Assembly (NCBI RefSeq): GCF_014145665.1
Contig: NZ_JACHTD010000019.1
Location: forward strand, 1 to 51,345
Length of the DNA stretch: 51,345 nucleotides
Direction of reading: 5' to 3'
Source: Myroides sp. NP-2
GTDB taxonomy: Bacteria; Bacteroidota; Bacteroidia; Flavobacteriales; Flavobacteriaceae
Each line of letters starts with the position of its first letter. The stretch's first letter is position 1. Of this stretch, positions 39,773 through 49,327 are shown in pieces. The translations under genes and the position numbers were made by a program. Under the pieces are notes generated by a model. The model did not search any database and was not told where the DNA came from. It was given only the letters and a program-made list of their open reading frames with translations.

Positions 39773-40924
39773 ATGAAAACAAAAAAGACATCTCCTTTTC
39801 GAAAATTGATGAATGACCTCCACTTATGGTTGGGGATTGCTAGCTCACTTGTGCTCTTTGTAGTTTGTTTAACGGGTACCATCTATACGTTTAAGACTGA
39901 AATTCAGGATTGGATGGAGCCGACGCGTTATCGAATAACAGCGTATGATACAGAGCAGAGAAAACCTGTTGAAGAGTTGGTTCAGTTGGTAGAAGCGACG
40001 ACACAAGGAACAGTACAACGCGTTTCTTTGGTGAGTAAAGAAAGTAAACCCTATGTTTTTTCCGTTCGCAGTGGAGAAGAGGGAAAACGCCCTGATGCGG
40101 TTCACGTCAATCCGTACACAGGGGAAATTCTAGGAACGGGTAAAGGACCTGGCGATGAATTCTTCATGACAGTGTTCAAATTGCATCGTTGGCTGTTGCT
40201 CGATTCATCAATTGGAAGACCCATCGTGGGTATTGCGACAATCATCTTTTGTTTCCTATCTATTTCGGGATTGATCTTGTGGTTCCCTAAGAAAATCAAA
40301 GGGTGGAAAAGTCTAAAACCAGGATTTAAAATTAAGTTTAGTGCCAATTGGAAGCGCATTAACCACGATTTGCATAATACCTTAGGGTTTTACACCTTAC
40401 TTCTTGTTTTGATTATGTCGCTGACAGGACTTTGTTGGTCTTTTGAGTGGTATCGAAATGGATTGAGTAGCGTGTTAGGAGCAAAAGTTTTTGGAGGAAG
40501 AGATGAGGTAAAACCCGAATCGGTTGTGCAAGACAAGCAAAGCATAACCTTACAGGAGGCGATGGACATTGCCAATAAAGAGATGAACTATGAGTACCGC
40601 ACGCTAGCTATTAGTTTGCCTAAAGATGAAACAGCTGCTTTTGAAGTGAATAAAAACGATTTAGCTCGTTGGAATGAAACCGTAAATGACCGCGTTTTTA
40701 TTGATCAGTATTCCGGAGCGGTCATTAAAAAAGAAATTTTTGCTGACAAGTCCACTGGAGAAAAAATAGCGAGTTCAATTCGCGCCCTTCACTTTGGTGA
40801 TATTTATGGATTATTCTCAAAAATAATTTATTTTATTAGCTGTTTAATTGCCACATCATTGCCTATAACTGGAATTTTTATTTGGTTGAATAAAATGAAA
40901 AAGAAGCCCAAAAAGGCAGTATAA
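39773..40924 (+). CDS. PepSY-domain inner-membrane protein (iron-regulated, siderophore reduction)
   Basis: 383 residues with four membrane segments: about 20-40, 140-165, 195-220 and 350-372. PepSY domains lie in the loops (AEIQDW-side region and AMDIANKEMN). His residues in the helices (LHLWLG, KLHRWLL, NHDLHNTLG) are the proposed haem ligands of this family, members of which reduce ferric siderophores or haem in the periplasm. It is the natural partner of the receptor just upstream. The final tail KMKKKPKKAV is cytosolic. Confidence 0.88.
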   Translation: MKTKKTSPFRKLMNDLHLWLGIASSLVLFVVCLTGTIYTFKTEIQDWMEPTRYRITAYDTEQRKPVEELVQLVEATTQGTVQRVSLVSKESKPYVFSVRSGEEGKRPDAVHVNPYTGEILGTGKGPGDEFFMTVFKLHRWLLLDSSIGRPIVGIATIIFCFLSISGLILWFPKKIKGWKSLKPGFKIKFSANWKRINHDLHNTLGFYTLLLVLIMSLTGLCWSFEWYRNGLSSVLGAKVFGGRDEVKPESVVQDKQSITLQEAMDIANKEMNYEYRTLAISLPKDETAAFEVNKNDLARWNETVNDRVFIDQYSGAVIKKEIFADKSTGEKIASSIRALHFGDIYGLFSKIIYFISCLIATSLPITGIFIWLNKMKKKPKKAV

Positions 40925-41016
40925 CCCGTATTGGGAATACTTTAGCATGGAAAGATGACAAAATAAGAGAAAAAGTGTAACTTTGTTAGAACAATTTTTT
41001 AATTAAAGGTAATAGT

Positions 41017-41427
41017 ATGTATCCAGAAGAAATAGTAAAACCAATGCGTCAAGAGTTAGTTGATGCAGGATTTTCAGCATTATATACAGCAGACGAAGTT
41101 GAGGCTGCTTTAAGTAAAGAAGGAACTACATTAGTAGTTGTAAATTCAGTTTGTGGTTGTGCTGCGCGTAATGCGCGTCCAGGGGCAATCATGAGCTTGA
41201 GAGGAGAAAAAAAACCAGCGCAGATTGTAACTGTTTTTGCTGGTGTGGATAAAGACGCCGTTGATGCTGCTCGTCAACATATGTTCCCATTCCCTCCATC
41301 TTCACCATCGATGGCTTTGTTCAAAGACGGGGAATTAGTTCACATGTTAGAGAGACATCACATTGAAGGACATCCAGCTGAGATGATCGCTGAAAATTTG
41401 ATCGACGCTTATAAAGAATATTGCTAA
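41017..41427 (+). CDS. Bacilliredoxin (BrxA/BrxB family)
   Basis: 136 residues with the family motif [14 protein letters not shown] (CxC active site) and a thioredoxin-like fold. In bacteria with bacillithiol this protein removes the thiol from proteins (S-bacillithiolation); Bacteroidota members exist as well. It has its own leader and terminator. No other bacillithiol gene is seen in the window, so the thiol partner is inferred from family only. Confidence 0.93.
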   Translation: MYPEEIVKPMRQELVDAGFSALYTADEVEAALSKEGTTLVVVNSVCGCAARNARPGAIMSLRGEKKPAQIVTVFAGVDKDAVDAARQHMFPFPPSSPSMALFKDGELVHMLERHHIEGHPAEMIAENLIDAYKEYC

Positions 41428-41433
41428 AAAGAG

Positions 41434-41462
41434 ACCACCTTGTATAAGGTGGTTTTTTTTTA
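41434..41462 (+). terminator. Terminator of bacilliredoxin gene
   Basis: ACCACCTT-GTAT-AAGGTGGT, 8-bp stem and nine T. Confidence 0.85.
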
Positions 41463-41495
41463 AAGTGTATATTTGCTCAAGATATAATTGAGCTT

Positions 41496-42227
41496 ATGCA
41501 AAAAATACTATCCTATCCACTTTCGGTGCTATTTGTACTATGCCTCTTGTTGGTGCTTTTTGTTTTCCACGGGTTACAATGGATTGCCTTTACCTTTTTT
41601 GGATATAAGGCCCACAAAAAAGTAGTGGACGCAATGGTCTGGTGGATTATGTTGTGCACCGGAATTCTCGGCACAACGTATCGCGTGTCTAAAGAAGAAG
41701 AACTACCCACAGACAAGCCAATTGTCTTTGTGGCTAATCACCAGAGTATGTTTGATATACCGATGATCATTTGGTTCTTCAAACAAAATCACCCCAAATT
41801 TGTTAGCAAGAAAGAATTGGGAAAAGGAATTCCCAGTGTTTCATATAATTTAAGACACGGAGGTTCCGTTCTAATTGATAGAAAAGACGCCAAACAAGCC
41901 TTATCCGTAATTCGCGGTTTGGGGCAATACATCTCTACCAACAATAGAGCGGCAGTTATTTTTCCAGAAGGAACGCGAAGCCGTGATGGGCAACCCAAAC
42001 GTTTTTCAGAAAACGGGGTTAAAATGTTATGTAAGTTTTCACCAGATGCTTATCTTGTTCCCTTGACTCTAAATAATTCATGGAAATTGTTTCGATTTGG
42101 AAAATTCCCCATGGGTTTAGGAGCCAAAATTAGCCTTTATGCACATAAACCAATGAAAATTAGCGATTATGCCTTTGATGAACTTTTTGCTAAAACAGAG
42201 GAGCTGATAAAGTCTAAAATAGAATAA
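41496..42227 (+). CDS. plsC: 1-acyl-sn-glycerol-3-phosphate acyltransferase
   Basis: 243 residues. An N-terminal membrane helix (about 8-28) is followed by the acyltransferase motifs NHQSMFD (HX4D catalytic), GSVLIDRKDAKQA and FPEGTRSRDGQPKRF (EGTR). Makes phosphatidic acid at the inner membrane. It is near the acyl-ACP desaturase gene (80-base gap), which fits a membrane-lipid theme. Confidence 0.95.
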   Translation: MQKILSYPLSVLFVLCLLLVLFVFHGLQWIAFTFFGYKAHKKVVDAMVWWIMLCTGILGTTYRVSKEEELPTDKPIVFVANHQSMFDIPMIIWFFKQNHPKFVSKKELGKGIPSVSYNLRHGGSVLIDRKDAKQALSVIRGLGQYISTNNRAAVIFPEGTRSRDGQPKRFSENGVKMLCKFSPDAYLVPLTLNNSWKLFRFGKFPMGLGAKISLYAHKPMKISDYAFDELFAKTEELIKSKIE

Positions 42228-42307
42228 AGAAGTACTAATTCTCGCAGTTACTCCCAAAACAAACTAAACCAAACCAAGAGCTAGTTGCGAAGTAAAAACA
42301 AATTGAA

Positions 42308-43306
42308 ATGTCAACACACAATGTTCGTTTAGAAGTGATGCACTTCTTGGAAAAAAATATAGATAGCTTCGTCGATGACTATCTAATCCCTGTGGAGAAA
42401 ATTTGGCAACCTTCTGATTTACTGCCGAATTCGGAGAGTGAAACATTTTTAGAAGATGTCAAAGAATTGAGAGAATTCGCCAAAGAATTACCATATGATT
42501 TTTGGGTTGTATTGGTAGGCGATACAATTACCGAAGAAGCGCTGCCGACGTATGAGTCTTGGTTGATGGACGTTGATGGAGTGAATCAACGCGAAGGCGA
42601 GAGCGGAAACGGTTGGGCGAAGTGGATTCGCCACTGGACAGGTGAAGAAAATAGACATGGCGATCTATTGAATAAATACTTGTACTTGTCAGGACGTGTG
42701 AATATGCGCGAAGTAGAAATTACTACCCAATATTTATTGAACGACGGATTTGACCCAGGTACAGATCGTGACCCCTATAAAAACTTCGTGTTTACGAGCT
42801 TTCAAGAGCTAGCAACCTATATTTCTCACAATAGAGTAGGAAAATTAGCCAAACAATATGGCGATCATAAATTGTCGAAAATCTGTCGTTTAATTGCTGG
42901 AGACGAAATGCGTCACCACCATGCATACTCGGAATTCGTAGATCGTATCTTTAAAGTGGATCCAAGCGAAATGCTGTTGGCTTTTGTCGATATGATGAAG
43001 CGCAAAATTACCATGCCTGCCAATTTGATCCGCGAATCAGGTGGTAAAATGGGGGATGCATTTGAACTGTTTTCCGATTCAGCCCAACGCATTGGGGTGT
43101 ATACTGCAATTGACTACGTGGAGATTATGCAAAAATTAATCGACCGTTGGGAAATAGCTAAATTAACCGGATTAACGGACGAAGCAGAGAAAGCCAGAGA
43201 ATACTTGATGAAATTACCTAGTCGTATGTTGCGCATCGCTGAGCGAATGAGTATCGGTAAAGAACAACATATTTTTAAATGGGTACAACCTGCTATTATT
43301 AAATAG
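42308..43306 (+). CDS. Acyl-ACP desaturase (soluble di-iron)
   Basis: 332 residues, plant stearoyl-ACP-desaturase type. The di-iron ligands are visible: EENRHGDLLN (113-122) and DEMRHHHAY (199-207), with a Glu in the NSESETFLEDVKELREF helix and another in the FTSFQELATY segment. It inserts a double bond into acyl-ACP with oxygen and ferredoxin. Following PlsC, it supports unsaturated phospholipid synthesis under aerobic conditions. Confidence 0.94.
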   Translation: MSTHNVRLEVMHFLEKNIDSFVDDYLIPVEKIWQPSDLLPNSESETFLEDVKELREFAKELPYDFWVVLVGDTITEEALPTYESWLMDVDGVNQREGESGNGWAKWIRHWTGEENRHGDLLNKYLYLSGRVNMREVEITTQYLLNDGFDPGTDRDPYKNFVFTSFQELATYISHNRVGKLAKQYGDHKLSKICRLIAGDEMRHHHAYSEFVDRIFKVDPSEMLLAFVDMMKRKITMPANLIRESGGKMGDAFELFSDSAQRIGVYTAIDYVEIMQKLIDRWEIAKLTGLTDEAEKAREYLMKLPSRMLRIAERMSIGKEQHIFKWVQPAIIK

Positions 43307-43341
43307 TTTGCGGTTTGCTTTTTAGCGAAAAATGGATAAAA

Positions 43342-43992
43342 ATGAATAAAAAAATTGAGGCTACGATTGCCTATGTCAAAGAGGAGCTAAAGCACGCTGA
43401 AGGCGGGCACGACTGGTTCCATATCGAAAGGGTATACAACAATGCGCTCAATATTTTAAAATTTGAACCAAAAGCTCAAGCAGAAGTTGTGCAATTCATT
43501 GCCCTCCTTCACGATATTGCTGATAGTAAATTCCACAACGGAGATGAGACTGTTGGCCCTCGTAAGGCTAGGGAATGGCTAGAATATTTAGCGTGTGACC
43601 CTGAAGTGGTTGAGCACGTGGTCAAGGGAATTGAAAATATTTCGTTTAAAGGAGGCAATTTTGATCAAAAATTCACCTCTATCGAGTTGAAAATAGTCCA
43701 AGATGCAGATCGCCTAGATGCCATCGGAGCCATCGGAATAACTCGCGTATTTAATTATGGAGGATTTCAAAATAACCCGATTCACGACCCAGAACAAGCG
43801 CCTCGCTTTGGTATGACCAAAGAAGAGTATAAAGCGCATAAAGGAACGTCAATCAATCATTTTTATGAGAAATTATTGCTGTTAAAAGACTTAATGCACA
43901 CCGATGCAGGAAAGAAATTAGCAGCAGATCGACACCGTTATATGGAAGAGTTCTTAGCGCGTTTTTACGCGGAGTGGCAAGGAGATGCGTAA
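43342..43992 (+). CDS. HD-domain hydrolase
   Basis: 216 residues from MNKKIEATIAYVKEELKHAEGGHDWFHIERV. The start is the ATG at 43342; a TTG 27 bases upstream is unlikely. HD superfamily residues: HDWFHIERV, then FIALLHDIADSKFH (HD pair) and QDADRLDAIGAIGITR (Asp). This is the YedJ/phosphohydrolase branch; the substrate is unknown (nucleotide or phosphate ester). It follows the desaturase after 35 bases and ends with a terminator. Confidence 0.9.
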   Translation: MNKKIEATIAYVKEELKHAEGGHDWFHIERVYNNALNILKFEPKAQAEVVQFIALLHDIADSKFHNGDETVGPRKAREWLEYLACDPEVVEHVVKGIENISFKGGNFDQKFTSIELKIVQDADRLDAIGAIGITRVFNYGGFQNNPIHDPEQAPRFGMTKEEYKAHKGTSINHFYEKLLLLKDLMHTDAGKKLAADRHRYMEEFLARFYAEWQGDA

Positions 43993-44002
43993 CTGTCAAC
44001 AT

Positions 44003-44037
44003 AAAAAAAGCGGAATCCAAAAGGATCCCGCTTTTTT
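44003..44037 (+). terminator. Terminator after the HD hydrolase gene
   Basis: AAAAGCGG-ATCC arms around an AAAA loop (GCGGaATCC / GGATcCCGC) with A and T runs on either side. It can serve both strands, but pyk ends 54 bases away. Confidence 0.75.
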
Positions 44038-44090
44038 ATTTTCAATCAATGGGTAGTTAAAAATCATAAGGTATGATTACCCATTTCTAT

Positions 44091-45521
44091 TTATTTAATT
44101 TCAGAAATTCTCAAAGTATTCACCATTCCTTTCTCCACGATCGGCATAGCGGCTAAGTTGATAACCATATCTCCTTTTACGGCGTGTTTCTTTGTTACCA
44201 CGATATGATTAATGTCCTCGATTGTTTCGTCTGTGCTCACGTATTTGTCATAGTAGTAAGCCTGTACACCCCACAGCAGGTTTAACTGCGTTAAAATGCG
44301 CTTATTTGACGTAAAAACAAGGATATCACTATTCGGACGCCAAGCTGAAATTTGAAAGGCAGTATATCCACTGTTCGTCAGCGTACAAATTGCTTTTGCT
44401 TCGATGTCATTAGCCATTAATGCGGCGTGATAACAAATGTTTTTCGTGATATAACGGTTCGTTTTAATGGTAGGAGGGCTTTGTGGAACGGTAATTAAAG
44501 GCGAGTTTTCAACACTTTGGATAATCTGTGTCATTTTCTCGATTACCTGTACCGGATAGCTTCCTACAGAAGTTTCTCCAGATAACATTACAGCATCCGC
44601 ACCGTCCATAACAGAGTTGGCAACGTCGTTTACTTCCGCTCTAGTTGGCGTCAAGCTAGAAATCATGGTTTCCATCATTTGCGTAGCAATGATTACTGGG
44701 ATTCTAGCATTTTTAGCAACTTGTACCAATTGTTTTTGGATTAAAGGAACTTCTTGCGCTGGAATTTCTACTCCTAAGTCTCCACGTGCAACCATTAATC
44801 CATCACAGTATGCAACTAATTTATTGATGTTTTTAACTGCTTCAGGCTTCTCGATTTTTGCAACAATAGGAATTTTGTGCTCTGAATGTTGCTTGATGAT
44901 TTCTTGTAAGTCTAGTAAATCTTCAGGTGTTCTCACGAAAGACAACGCCAACCAATCCACTTGCGCTTTAATTGCAAAAATGGCGTCGTTGATGTCTTTT
45001 TCCGTTAACGCAGGTAAGGAAACCTTTGTCATCGGTAAGTTTACTCCTTTTTTTGATTTTAAAGGACCGCCTTGAATTACTTTGGCAACAACTTCGTCTT
45101 TGTTGTTGGTTGAAACTACTTCAAAGATTAGTTTACCATCGTCTAATAGAATCGTTTCACCTGCATTGACGTCATTTGGAAATTGTTTATAGTTCATATA
45201 AACTCTTTGCGCATCGCCTTTGAACTCTTCTTTTGTTGAAAAGGTAATGGTATCACCTGGATGTACCACCACATCTTCTGCCATAATTCCTACACGCAAT
45301 TTTGGTCCTTGAAGATCTCCTAGAATAGAAGTAGTATAACCGTATTCTTTATTTAATTCTCTAATGATGTCGATTTTCTCTTGTACATCGGCGTAATCTG
45401 CATGAGAAAAGTTAATTCTAAATACATTTACACCTGCTTTAATCATGTCGTGCAACACCTCTTTTGTCCCTGATGCAGGTCCTAGGGTTGCTACAATTTT
45501 GGTTCTTTTTTTTGCTACCAT
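44091..45521 (-). CDS. pyk: Pyruvate kinase
   Basis: 476 residues, typical. TKIVATLGPASGTKE starts the A domain (with KTKIVATLGP), FRINFSHADY, the B-domain lid (about 68-165), KIEKPEAVKNI, MVARGDLGVEIP, and MMETMISSLTPTRAEVNDVANSVMDGADAVMLSGETSVGSYP carry the catalytic and K+/Mg2+ sites. The C domain is of normal length. Converts PEP to pyruvate with ATP formation. IPExxxVDY gene lies 5 bases upstream, so they are co-transcribed. Confidence 0.98.
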   Translation of the reverse strand: MVAKKRTKIVATLGPASGTKEVLHDMIKAGVNVFRINFSHADYADVQEKIDIIRELNKEYGYTTSILGDLQGPKLRVGIMAEDVVVHPGDTITFSTKEEFKGDAQRVYMNYKQFPNDVNAGETILLDDGKLIFEVVSTNNKDEVVAKVIQGGPLKSKKGVNLPMTKVSLPALTEKDINDAIFAIKAQVDWLALSFVRTPEDLLDLQEIIKQHSEHKIPIVAKIEKPEAVKNINKLVAYCDGLMVARGDLGVEIPAQEVPLIQKQLVQVAKNARIPVIIATQMMETMISSLTPTRAEVNDVANSVMDGADAVMLSGETSVGSYPVQVIEKMTQIIQSVENSPLITVPQSPPTIKTNRYITKNICYHAALMANDIEAKAICTLTNSGYTAFQISAWRPNSDILVFTSNKRILTQLNLLWGVQAYYYDKYVSTDETIEDINHIVVTKKHAVKGDMVINLAAMPIVEKGMVNTLRISEIK

Positions 45522-45526
45522 ATTTT

Positions 45527-46036
45527 TTAAAAAATTAGGTTGTTTTTCGATTTGATCGCTTCTACTCGGATTTCGTATGCAGTAGATATTATTTTTATTG
45601 ATTTTAATTTTTCAATGACTGTGCCAATTTCAAATTGTTCATCTGTATTTTCAACCTTTAAAAAATAATCCACCGTTTTGTGCTCAGGCAAGAGGTATCC
45701 TTGCTTGCTAATGGTTGAAACGACATATTGAAAAAGGGGAGAAGCCATTTGAGACTCGGGAAGTATAAAGGCTTTATTGGATACTAATTTCCAAAGTACG
45801 TGATAATCCGGATCGTCGTATTCGAATAAAGAGAAAGAAGCCAAGCCTTGGTCTGTTTCCACTTCAACATCCATCTTCGTGCGTTCTAAATAAAGGCCTA
45901 GAATAGTATTAATAAGATAGGTAACTTTAAAATCCTCCTTGCGCGATGAGTGTATCGCTATCAGACTATAGTTTTCAGCTTCAAAATCCTCTAATCTTAG
46001 AACTACTGGTCCCATTTGTTTACTCGTTAGATACAA
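45527..46036 (-). CDS. IPExxxVDY family protein
   Basis: 169 residues of the Bacteroidota IPExxxVDY family; the namesake appears as LPEHKTVDYFLKV. The start may be residue 8 (MGPVVLRLEDF), since the first seven residues are weakly supported. The function is not known. As in other Bacteroidota, the gene lies between pyk (5 bases) and rnc, which is characteristic of the family. Confidence 0.92.
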   Translation of the reverse strand: MYLTSKQMGPVVLRLEDFEAENYSLIAIHSSRKEDFKVTYLINTILGLYLERTKMDVEVETDQGLASFSLFEYDDPDYHVLWKLVSNKAFILPESQMASPLFQYVVSTISKQGYLLPEHKTVDYFLKVENTDEQFEIGTVIEKLKSIKIISTAYEIRVEAIKSKNNLIF

Positions 46037-46113
46037 AGATACAACTTTTATAATTCAAATAATATCTAGTTATTTAGAACAAATATTAAGTAAGTGTTAA
46101 TTGATTCCCCAAA

Positions 46114-46860
46114 TTAATGATTTATTTTTTCTTGGAGAGCAAAATAAGCGCGTTGAGAAGCCTTTTCTTCGGCTTTTTTCTTTGAAGTAGCTCTTCCTTT
46201 TGAGATTAACTTGTTGTCTATGAATAGTTTAACTCCGAAATATTTTACATCTTCATTTGAAGTGTCTTCGTAGGCGTCAAATTTAAAGGTGTGTTTTGTT
46301 TTTTGACACCATTCGATGAGCAAGCTTTTGTAGCTTGTGATCTTGGTTTCTAATACGTGAATATCCGCAATAGTTGAAATCAGGCGTTGGTGAATGAATC
46401 TCTCACACGCAGGATACCCTTGATCCAGATAAATTGCCCCTATTAAGGCCTCCAGTATATTGCCGTGTATGTTTTCTCCGAATTGTTGATTGCCCATTTT
46501 GCTTTCGACAATATCGATTAAGCCTAGGCTTTTTCCGATAGTATTTAGGTTTTCACGGCTTACAATTTTAGAGCGCATTTTTGTTAAATAGCCTTCGTCT
46601 CCACTGGGTACTTCTAAGTAGAGATGAGAAGCGATAACAGCGTTAAGCATAGCGTCTCCTAAGAATTCCAATCGCTCGTAATTAATGGGATTTCCCTGAG
46701 TATCAGTGATATTCATTGAACGATGAGTAAAAGCCAATCGGTAGTAAGCGATGTCTAAGGGCTTCGCTTTGGTAATCTGGAATATCGTACGACAAAAATT
46801 CCCGTCCTTTGGATTTGAACGGGAATTTTTAAATATTTTATTTAATACGGTGCTCAACAT
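46114..46860 (-). CDS. rnc: Ribonuclease III
   Basis: 248 residues. N-terminal catalytic domain with YERLEFLGDAMLNAVI (61-76; the ERLEFLGDA motif) and GNILEALIGAIYLDQG for the second acidic pair, C-terminal dsRNA-binding domain with VKLFIDNKLISKGRATSKKKAEEKA. Cleaves dsRNA in rRNA maturation and RNA decay. The start is 13 bases after fabF, a conserved order (acpP-fabF-rnc) in Bacteroidota. Confidence 0.97.
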   Translation of the reverse strand: MLSTVLNKIFKNSRSNPKDGNFCRTIFQITKAKPLDIAYYRLAFTHRSMNITDTQGNPINYERLEFLGDAMLNAVIASHLYLEVPSGDEGYLTKMRSKIVSRENLNTIGKSLGLIDIVESKMGNQQFGENIHGNILEALIGAIYLDQGYPACERFIHQRLISTIADIHVLETKITSYKSLLIEWCQKTKHTFKFDAYEDTSNEDVKYFGVKLFIDNKLISKGRATSKKKAEEKASQRAYFALQEKINH

Positions 46861-46873
46861 TACGTTGTCGTTC

Positions 46874-48127
46874 TTAAATATCTAATTTCTTTACTAGTAC
46901 ACAAGCGTTGTGACCTCCGAAACCGAAGGTATTACTCATACCTACTTTTACTTCTCTTTTTTGTGCTTTGTTGAAAGTGAAGTTTAATTTGGCGTCTACT
47001 TGTTCATCATCTGTAAAGTGATTAATCGTTGGCGGTACAATACCGTGCTCGATTGATAAAATTACAGAGATTGCCTCTATCACACCTGCGGCACCTAAAA
47101 GGTGACCTGTCATGGATTTGGTAGAGTTTAAGTTCATGTTATAGGCGTGATCACCAAAAACGTTTAGAATAGCTTTTGATTCAGCGATATCCCCTAGCGG
47201 AGTAGATGTTCCGTGTAAATTTACCACGTCAACATCCGTTGGCTCAAGGCCAGCATCTCTCAAACAGTTTTTCATTACGTTTGTAGCACCTAAACCTTCT
47301 GGGTGTGGTGCAGTTAAGTGATGCGCATCTGCAGACATACCACCACCGCCAATCTCACAGTAGATTTTCGCTCCACGTGCAACTGCGTGTTCGTATTCTT
47401 CAAGTACTAATGCTCCAGCACCTTCTCCTAGTACAAAACCATCGCGGTCTTTGTCCATGGGTCTTGAAGCTGTTTCTGGACTGTCATTTCGCGTAGATAA
47501 AGCGTGCATAGCATTGAAGCCACCCACTCCTGCAATCGTTACAGCTGCTTCAGAACCTCCTGTTACCATGATGTCTGCCATCCCTAAACGAATGTAGTTG
47601 AAAGCATCAATAATAGCATTGGTCGAAGATGCACATGCTGATACAGTCGTGAAGTTCGGACCTCTCAATCCATATTTAATGGAAATATGTCCACCTGCAA
47701 TATCTGCAATCATCTTAGGAATAAAGAAAGGATTGAATCGCGGTGTACCATTGCCATTCACGAAGTCAGTTACCTCATTTTGGAACGTTTCCAATCCACC
47801 GATACCTGATCCCCAAATAACTCCAGCTCTATCTTTATCTATGTTTTCTAAGTCTAATTTAGAATCAACAACAGCCTCATCCGCACTTACCATTGCTAAT
47901 TGAGCGTATCGATCCATTTTACGCGCTTCCTTGCGATCAATAAAATCCTCTACATTGAAATTCTTTACTTCGCACGCAAATTGGGTTTTGAAATTGGTAG
48001 CATCAAAATGTGTAATCGGAGCGGCTCCACTTACGCCATTAATAAGACTGTTCCAATACTCTTGGATGTTATTCCCTATTGGGGTGAGTGCACCTAAACC
48101 TGTTACAACAACTCGCCTTAATTTCAT
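46874..48127 (-). CDS. fabF: Beta-ketoacyl-ACP synthase II
   Basis: 417 residues from MKLRRVVVTGLGALTPIGN; an upstream in-frame ATG (48166) would add 13 residues of low similarity and is rejected. Catalytic triad visible: Cys165 (SACASS), His305 (LHGTSTP), His342 (TGHLLGAAG), plus NTFGFGGHN at the C-terminus. Elongates acyl-ACP in type II fatty acid synthesis. It lies between acpP and rnc, on the same strand. Confidence 0.97.
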   Translation of the reverse strand: MKLRRVVVTGLGALTPIGNNIQEYWNSLINGVSGAAPITHFDATNFKTQFACEVKNFNVEDFIDRKEARKMDRYAQLAMVSADEAVVDSKLDLENIDKDRAGVIWGSGIGGLETFQNEVTDFVNGNGTPRFNPFFIPKMIADIAGGHISIKYGLRGPNFTTVSACASSTNAIIDAFNYIRLGMADIMVTGGSEAAVTIAGVGGFNAMHALSTRNDSPETASRPMDKDRDGFVLGEGAGALVLEEYEHAVARGAKIYCEIGGGGMSADAHHLTAPHPEGLGATNVMKNCLRDAGLEPTDVDVVNLHGTSTPLGDIAESKAILNVFGDHAYNMNLNSTKSMTGHLLGAAGVIEAISVILSIEHGIVPPTINHFTDDEQVDAKLNFTFNKAQKREVKVGMSNTFGFGGHNACVLVKKLDI

Positions 48128-48286
48128 AAAGTAAATATTATGGTTTAATAAGTTAAAAAAACCCAATTTTTCACTTTGTAAAAGGAAACATTGGGTAGCT
48201 TTATATTTGTTTATCAGATTACTACGGGAGTTAATCTGTCCTTTTTTCTATTCTAAAATAAGTAGATTTGTCCGAAAATAATAACG

Positions 48287-48312
48287 CCCACGTGCTGTTA
48301 ACAACACGTGGG
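48287..48312 (-). terminator. Hairpin after acpP
   Basis: CCCACGTG / CACGTGGG 8-bp GC-rich stem with a 10-base loop, starting 11 bases after the acpP stop codon. T-rich but interrupted tail, so it may be a leaky terminator that lowers fabF relative to acpP. Confidence 0.6.
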
Positions 48313-48322
48313 TTATTAGTTA

Positions 48323-48559
48323 TTACTTCTTAGCTTCTTCGATGTAAGAGATAGCTTGACCAACTGTAGCAATGTTTTCAGCTTGATCATCTGGAATTTG
48401 AATATCGAATTCTTTTTCGAACTCCATGATAAGCTCAACAGTGTCTAGTGAATCAGCTCCTAAATCATTAGTGAAGCTTGCTTCTGCTACAACTTCGTTC
48501 TCGTCAACTCCTAATTTGTCAACGATAATCGCTTTTACTCTTGATGCAATGTCTGACAT
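48323..48559 (-). CDS. acpP: Acyl carrier protein
   Basis: 78 residues, with the phosphopantetheine attachment Ser37 in [10 protein letters not shown]. Carries growing acyl chains for FabF and others. A TATTTTTG -7 box (minus strand, plus coordinates 48592-48599) lies 33 bases upstream, so a strong separate promoter is likely, as expected for an abundant protein. Confidence 0.98.
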   Translation of the reverse strand: MSDIASRVKAIIVDKLGVDENEVVAEASFTNDLGADSLDTVELIMEFEKEFDIQIPDDQAENIATVGQAISYIEEAKK

Positions 48560-48591
48560 AATCTTTAATTTTAAAATTTAATTTCCTAGGG

Positions 48592-48599
48592 CAAAAATA
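48592..48599 (-). promoter_or_regulatory. -7 box of acpP
   Basis: Minus-strand TATTTTTG; -33 not evident. Confidence 0.5.
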
Positions 48600-48757
48600 A
48601 AAAACTTTATTTTATATCCTGATTATACATGTTAATTGTCAGTGCGAAATTATAAAAATAATTAATACTTAATACTATTTTTCTGTTTATTGTCAGTAAT
48701 TATTCTTTTTTTTGTACTTCAATTGAGTGTTTTAAAAACCTAAATACTGCTTATATC

Positions 48758-49327
48758 ATGAGAAAAATAGCGCTATTCGCCTCTGGATCAGGGACTAATG
48801 TGGAGAATATTATCAATTATTTTGAGAATAATTCAATTGTTAACCAATACCTCGTTTTGGTCAATAACCCTCATGCTAAAGTAATAGAAAAAGCGGAAAA
48901 AAGAAAGGTACCGGTTTATATTTTTGATAAAAATAAGCTGAATAACGGCGAGTTAGCCGAAAAATTGGAAAATTTCTCTCCTGATTTGATCGTATTGGCG
49001 GGCTTTTTGTGGAAATTTCCTGAAGATTTGGTAAAAAGATACCACAACCAAGTGATCAACATTCATCCTGCTTTATTGCCCAAATATGGGGGTAAAGGGA
49101 TGTATGGACATTTTGTGCATGAGGCCGTTTTAGCCAATAAAGAGAAAGAAACGGGTATTACCATTCACTATGTAAATGAACACTATGATGAAGGAGCAAT
49201 TATTTTACAAGCTAGAACGGCAGTAGAGGAGCACTTTACAGCCGAGGATATTGCAAAGGCAGTGCAAGCTTTAGAGTACAAGCACTTTCCCCTTGTGATC
49301 GCGCAGCTCTTAGATAAAGAAGTATAG
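48758..49327 (+). CDS. purN: Phosphoribosylglycinamide formyltransferase
   Basis: 189 residues. Transfers formyl from 10-formyl-THF to GAR in purine synthesis. FASGSGTNVENII is the phosphate-binding loop; INIHPALLPKYGGKGMYG contains the catalytic Asn and His, and HYVNEHYDEGAII the Asp. It is divergent from acpP, and rnhA starts directly after its stop codon (no gap). Confidence 0.97.
   Translation: MRKIALFASGSGTNVENIINYFENNSIVNQYLVLVNNPHAKVIEKAEKRKVPVYIFDKNKLNNGELAEKLENFSPDLIVLAGFLWKFPEDLVKRYHNQVINIHPALLPKYGGKGMYGHFVHEAVLANKEKETGITIHYVNEHYDEGAIILQARTAVEEHFTAEDIAKAVQALEYKHFPLVIAQLLDKEV

Noticed and set aside
44617..45075. 152-codon plus-strand frame opposite pyk
   Set aside because: Exact antisense of a highly conserved coding region; codon constraint explains the open frame. 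The same holds for other long frames opposite namA, fabF, aspS and prs.
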